Shown here: positions 61,589 to 64,000 of the stretch, in pieces
How positions within the stretch are numbered: position 1 is the stretch's first letter
Layout: each line of letters opens with the position of its first letter
NCBI GenBank assembly: GCA_026986775.1
Contig: JALSNX010000018.1
Coordinates: forward strand, 1-64,000
DNA from: Caldifarciminota bacterium
Lineage (GTDB): Bacteria; Hydrothermota; Hydrothermia; UBA1063; CAJXJZ01
Direction of reading: 5' to 3'
DNA: 64,000 nucleotides
The notes under the pieces: model-generated
Databases searched by the model: none
What the model saw: the letters and a program-made list of their open reading frames with translations, nothing else
What the model was told of the DNA's origin: nothing
Translations under genes and position numbers: made by a program

Positions 61589-63457
61589 TTATCTTCCTAC
61601 AAGTTTACTATAGAGATCCTCAGGATAAACTTCCAGAGCCCTCACCCATCTGGAAAGTTTTTCCACTCTATCTTTTGGATTCTCCGGCATGGTAAGTGGC
61701 CTGCCTCTTCCATCAAAAATCAATCCGACAACTCCCCCCTGAAGCTCAACCTCCAGCACCTTACCCTTTCCTGCACCAACATCCACGTTCTTTACTGGTT
61801 CTATAACTGCTTTTGCGACTTCCCCAACACCGAGCGGAACCTTAAAGAGGTCTCCCCACTTTATCTCAAGGTCTTTTTTGCTTCCATCAGGCATTTCAAG
61901 GTGTACCTTTGCCATGAGCTTACCTTCCTTCATGGGTTTATCCGTTACAGGAACAACAGAGTGACCGAGCCTTATAAGACAGTCCCTGTCAAACACCTCA
62001 GTGGCAGCCTCCTCATGGACATCAGCAAGAACACCCAGATGAGGCATCATAAAGATGGAGTCAACTGTAAGCATGGTGATGCCTTCAGGCTCAAATGCAT
62101 CAAGCATCATAAGTGCAGACTGTACCCTTCTCGGAGCATGAGATAGCACTCCACCTGAACCAATTATCATGGCAAGACTCATCATATCAACAAGCGTTCC
62201 TCCTGCAAGGCTCTGAGCGAATGCATCTGATATAGTCCTTTCCTGCTGAACCCCCTTAAGCCCTACAGCCATTGATTTATGATGTTCAAAGGCAAGCCTT
62301 AACGCCTCTCTTGCAATAGCCTGTTCTATTATAAGCTCTTCAAGGGTCTGCGGTATTGTGGTGGGTCTTATCATCTTATTCCTGATTCTGTTTTTTAGCT
62401 CTGAGGGGTCTATATGGAAGGGCACCCACCGCAGGATATTGTCCACTCCAGCCTCAACAAGGACATTTGAAATTGAATAGCTCATACCAAGATTTGCGGA
62501 AACCGTTCTGTTGAAAACCCTTTTTCCCTCACTCTTGTCCTTGAAAACAGAGAACACGTCGGTTGTTGCACCACCTATATCCACACCTAAAACATCAATA
62601 TCCTGTTTATTACCAACCTTCTCTACTAAAGACCCAACAGCACCCGGTGTCGGTTTTATAGGTGTATCGGTCCAGCTCATAAGTTTTTTGTAACCCGGAG
62701 CATGCTGCATTACGTGTTCCATAAAGAGTTCATGTATCTTGTCACGTGCAGGTTTGAGATTCTCTTTCTCCAGAACGGGCCTTATATTATCCACTATTTC
62801 AAGTGCAACCTTATCACCCAAAATCCTCTTTATATCTTCTCTTGCATCTTTATTTCCCGCATAGATAACGGGAAGACTGTATCCTACACCGAAACGTGGC
62901 TTTGGGTCTGCGGCTGCTATAAGCTCTGCAAGTTCTATTACATGTTTCTTGGTACCACCATCAACGCCACCTGCGAGAAGAATCATATCGGGTCTTAATC
63001 GCCTTATAAGTTCAACCCTCTCATGGGGCATTCTTCCATCATTGGATGCAATTACATCCATAACTATGGCACCTGCACCAAGAGCCGCCCTCTGTGCACT
63101 TTCTGCTGTCATTTGTCTAACAACACCTACAACCAGCATCTGAAGTCCACCGCCTGCAGAAGAAGTGGAAACATAAATATCCACTCCTTCCTTTTCACTC
63201 TTTTTTGGCTTGATAATCTTTTCGCCTTCAAGTATATCTATTCCTGTAAGTTCTTCAACTTCCCTGAAAGAATTAAGAACACCCCTTGTAACATCTTCAA
63301 AAGGAGCCTCAACTGTTGTGGGAGCCTCACCTCTTGCAGATAAACGATAATGCTCACCCTTTTTCTCAATAAGAATGGCTTTCGTAGTTGTACTTCCACA
63401 ATCCGTTGCAATTACTCTCTCAATCTTTGTTTTGTCAATGTTTTTCTGAGGACTCAC
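61589..63457 (-). CDS. GlmL/MutL-family ASKHA ATPase
   Basis: A 622-residue protein of the glutamate mutase L family (PF13941). Two actin-like phosphate loops are visible: VIATDCGSTTTKAIL (about 17-31) and GVDIGGATTDVFSVF (about 295-310). The family is encoded near adenosylcobalamin mutases and is thought to support or reactivate them; no mutase subunit is in this window. It overlaps the L7Ae-like gene by 23 nt and lies 4 nt before the sigma gene. Confidence 0.88.
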   Translation of the reverse strand: MSPQKNIDKTKIERVIATDCGSTTTKAILIEKKGEHYRLSARGEAPTTVEAPFEDVTRGVLNSFREVEELTGIDILEGEKIIKPKKSEKEGVDIYVSTSSAGGGLQMLVVGVVRQMTAESAQRAALGAGAIVMDVIASNDGRMPHERVELIRRLRPDMILLAGGVDGGTKKHVIELAELIAAADPKPRFGVGYSLPVIYAGNKDAREDIKRILGDKVALEIVDNIRPVLEKENLKPARDKIHELFMEHVMQHAPGYKKLMSWTDTPIKPTPGAVGSLVEKVGNKQDIDVLGVDIGGATTDVFSVFKDKSEGKRVFNRTVSANLGMSYSISNVLVEAGVDNILRWVPFHIDPSELKNRIRNKMIRPTTIPQTLEELIIEQAIAREALRLAFEHHKSMAVGLKGVQQERTISDAFAQSLAGGTLVDMMSLAMIIGSGGVLSHAPRRVQSALMMLDAFEPEGITMLTVDSIFMMPHLGVLADVHEEAATEVFDRDCLIRLGHSVVPVTDKPMKEGKLMAKVHLEMPDGSKKDLEIKWGDLFKVPLGVGEVAKAVIEPVKNVDVGAGKGKVLEVELQGGVVGLIFDGRGRPLTMPENPKDRVEKLSRWVRALEVYPEDLYSKLVGR

Positions 63458-63749
63458 TTTTCTCCTCCTTTGATATTAAAAGGTTTTCAAACTTTCTTTT
63501 TATTCCAAATACACCGACTTCCGCACGACCGAATATTTTGCCTAACTCCGCTTTGGACTTATTGCAATATAAAATTTTATGCTTTCCCTCCAACACGTTC
63601 AAGATTTTATTAATTTCACGACGGGACATATCATCTGCAAAAACGATTACACTGATTTTATCAAGGTTGTGTAAAACACATGACCTGCCAACACTTATAC
63701 CTCCACCCTTTATTGCAAGGCCGATGTTCTCTAATTTTATCTGTGCCAT
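63435..63749 (-). CDS. L7Ae/YlxQ-like RNA-binding protein
   Basis: A 104-residue protein with the L7Ae/L30e fold pattern: AIKGGGISVGRSCVLHNL, KISVIVFADDMSRREINKIL (the A-x-D-x-S region), YCNKSKAELGKIFGRAEVGVFGIKR (the LG-x-x-x-G motif). Such proteins bind K-turn RNA or ribosomal sites. The charged tail overlaps the MutL gene. Confidence 0.82.
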   Translation of the reverse strand: MAQIKLENIGLAIKGGGISVGRSCVLHNLDKISVIVFADDMSRREINKILNVLEGKHKILYCNKSKAELGKIFGRAEVGVFGIKRKFENLLISKEEKSESSEKH

Positions 63750-64000
63750 AGCTTTGCGATGTCCATAAATGTTATAACGACCATTAATATCACAAGGGCA
63801 ACAAAGCCAACAAACTGGATGGATTCTACAATTTCCCGTTTTAACGGTCTTTTTATGATAGCTTCAAAGGTGAAAATAAGCGCATGAAAGCCATCAAGAG
63901 CTGGAAATGGAATGAGATTCAAAAGAAACAGATTTATGGATAAAGCTGCGACAAGATTGATAAGACTGGACAGCTTTATTAAAAATCCGCTTCCCATGCT
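63737..64000 (-). CDS. RseP/site-2 protease family (M50) membrane metalloprotease, C-terminal part
   Basis: The last 87 codons of a gene that runs off the right edge. The C-terminal membrane core LSINLFLLNLIPFPALDGFHALIFTFEAI has the N-x2-P-x4-D-G motif that supplies the third zinc ligand Asp in site-2 proteases, followed by KRPLKREIVESIQFVGFVALVILMVVITFMDI, typical of RseP. HExxH and PDZ domains would lie beyond the window. It overlaps the L7Ae-like gene by 13 nt. Confidence 0.85.
   Translation of the reverse strand, partial: SMGSGFLIKLSSLINLVAALSINLFLLNLIPFPALDGFHALIFTFEAIIKRPLKREIVESIQFVGFVALVILMVVITFMDIAKLWHR

Noticed and set aside
1-64000. CRISPR arrays, insertion sequences, prophage or integrase genes
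   Set aside because: Looked for direct repeats with regular spacing, transposase or integrase motifs and terminal inverted repeats; none found. The only notable inverted repeat is the one around the peptide gene at 57011-57231.

Overview
The window is an AT-rich, densely coding bacterial chromosome segment from a diderm. Evidence for a diderm includes lipoboxes, a TonB/ExbB/ExbD system, a TonB-dependent receptor, a PorV/PorQ-like protein, a TolC-like protein and a DUF3078-type barrel. Several large secreted proteins end in the short beta-rich C-terminal domain typical of type IX-like sorting. With the 2-oxoacid ferredoxin oxidoreductase iorAB and a GlmL/MutL protein, this suggests an anaerobic member of the FCB group or a related candidate phylum (WOR-3/Hydrothermae-like); that placement is inference. 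Promoters match the sigma-70 consensus (TTGACA, 17-18 nt, TATAAT) unusually well, and a sigma-70 factor is encoded at 60739-61584.

Layout. 1-163: start of a secreted protein. 350-6473: divergent exopolysaccharide cluster (epimerase, three GT4 glycosyltransferases, chain-length/co-polymerase protein, CDP-alcohol phosphatidyltransferase). 6550-8649: orphan Flp pilin and two lipoproteins, one with an intrinsic terminator inside its signal-peptide region. 8874-9120: tRNA-Gly, tRNA-Tyr, tRNA-Thr. 9160-17907: translation and RNA-metabolism operon rplT-pheS-pheT-coiled coil-zapA-rarA-rny-ymdB-queG. 18601-20293: a two-gene RiPP locus (47-aa Cys-rich peptide plus radical SAM/SPASM enzyme) with a perfect palindrome at its promoter. 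20349-37222: subtilase, then a ten-gene exbB-exbD-exbD-tonB-receptor-secreted-protein operon. 37219-43179: uppP, merR, iorB, iorA, a DUF2207 protein and an SLC13 transporter. 43261-49280: ttcA, a lipoprotein, a large GT-C-like membrane protein, a decayed relative, and a PfpI/DJ-1 protein. 49345-57268: a large RiPP biosynthesis and export operon. 57476-58273: DUF3078 barrel. 58402-60742: glycosyltransferase and flippase. 60739-64000: sigma factor, MutL, L7Ae-like protein and the start-truncated RseP-type protease.

The strongest candidate for an undescribed system is the operon at 49345-57268. A 42-aa peptide gene, which gene callers may miss, has a GG followed by a C-x-C-x3-C core. It is followed by a radical SAM/SPASM maturase, a split ABC exporter, a small membrane protein, a MacB/FtsX-type permease, a TolC-like protein, an HlyD-like adaptor and a LolD/MacB-type ATPase, nearly all overlapping. 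Its promoter has perfect -35 and -10 boxes separated by a spacer that contains an uninterrupted run of 11 C. This is the architecture of phase-variable promoters that switch by slipped-strand mispairing. A perfect 15-bp inverted repeat brackets the peptide gene and carries SD-like and anti-SD-like sequence. Together these suggest a peptide product made and exported across both membranes under ON/OFF switching.
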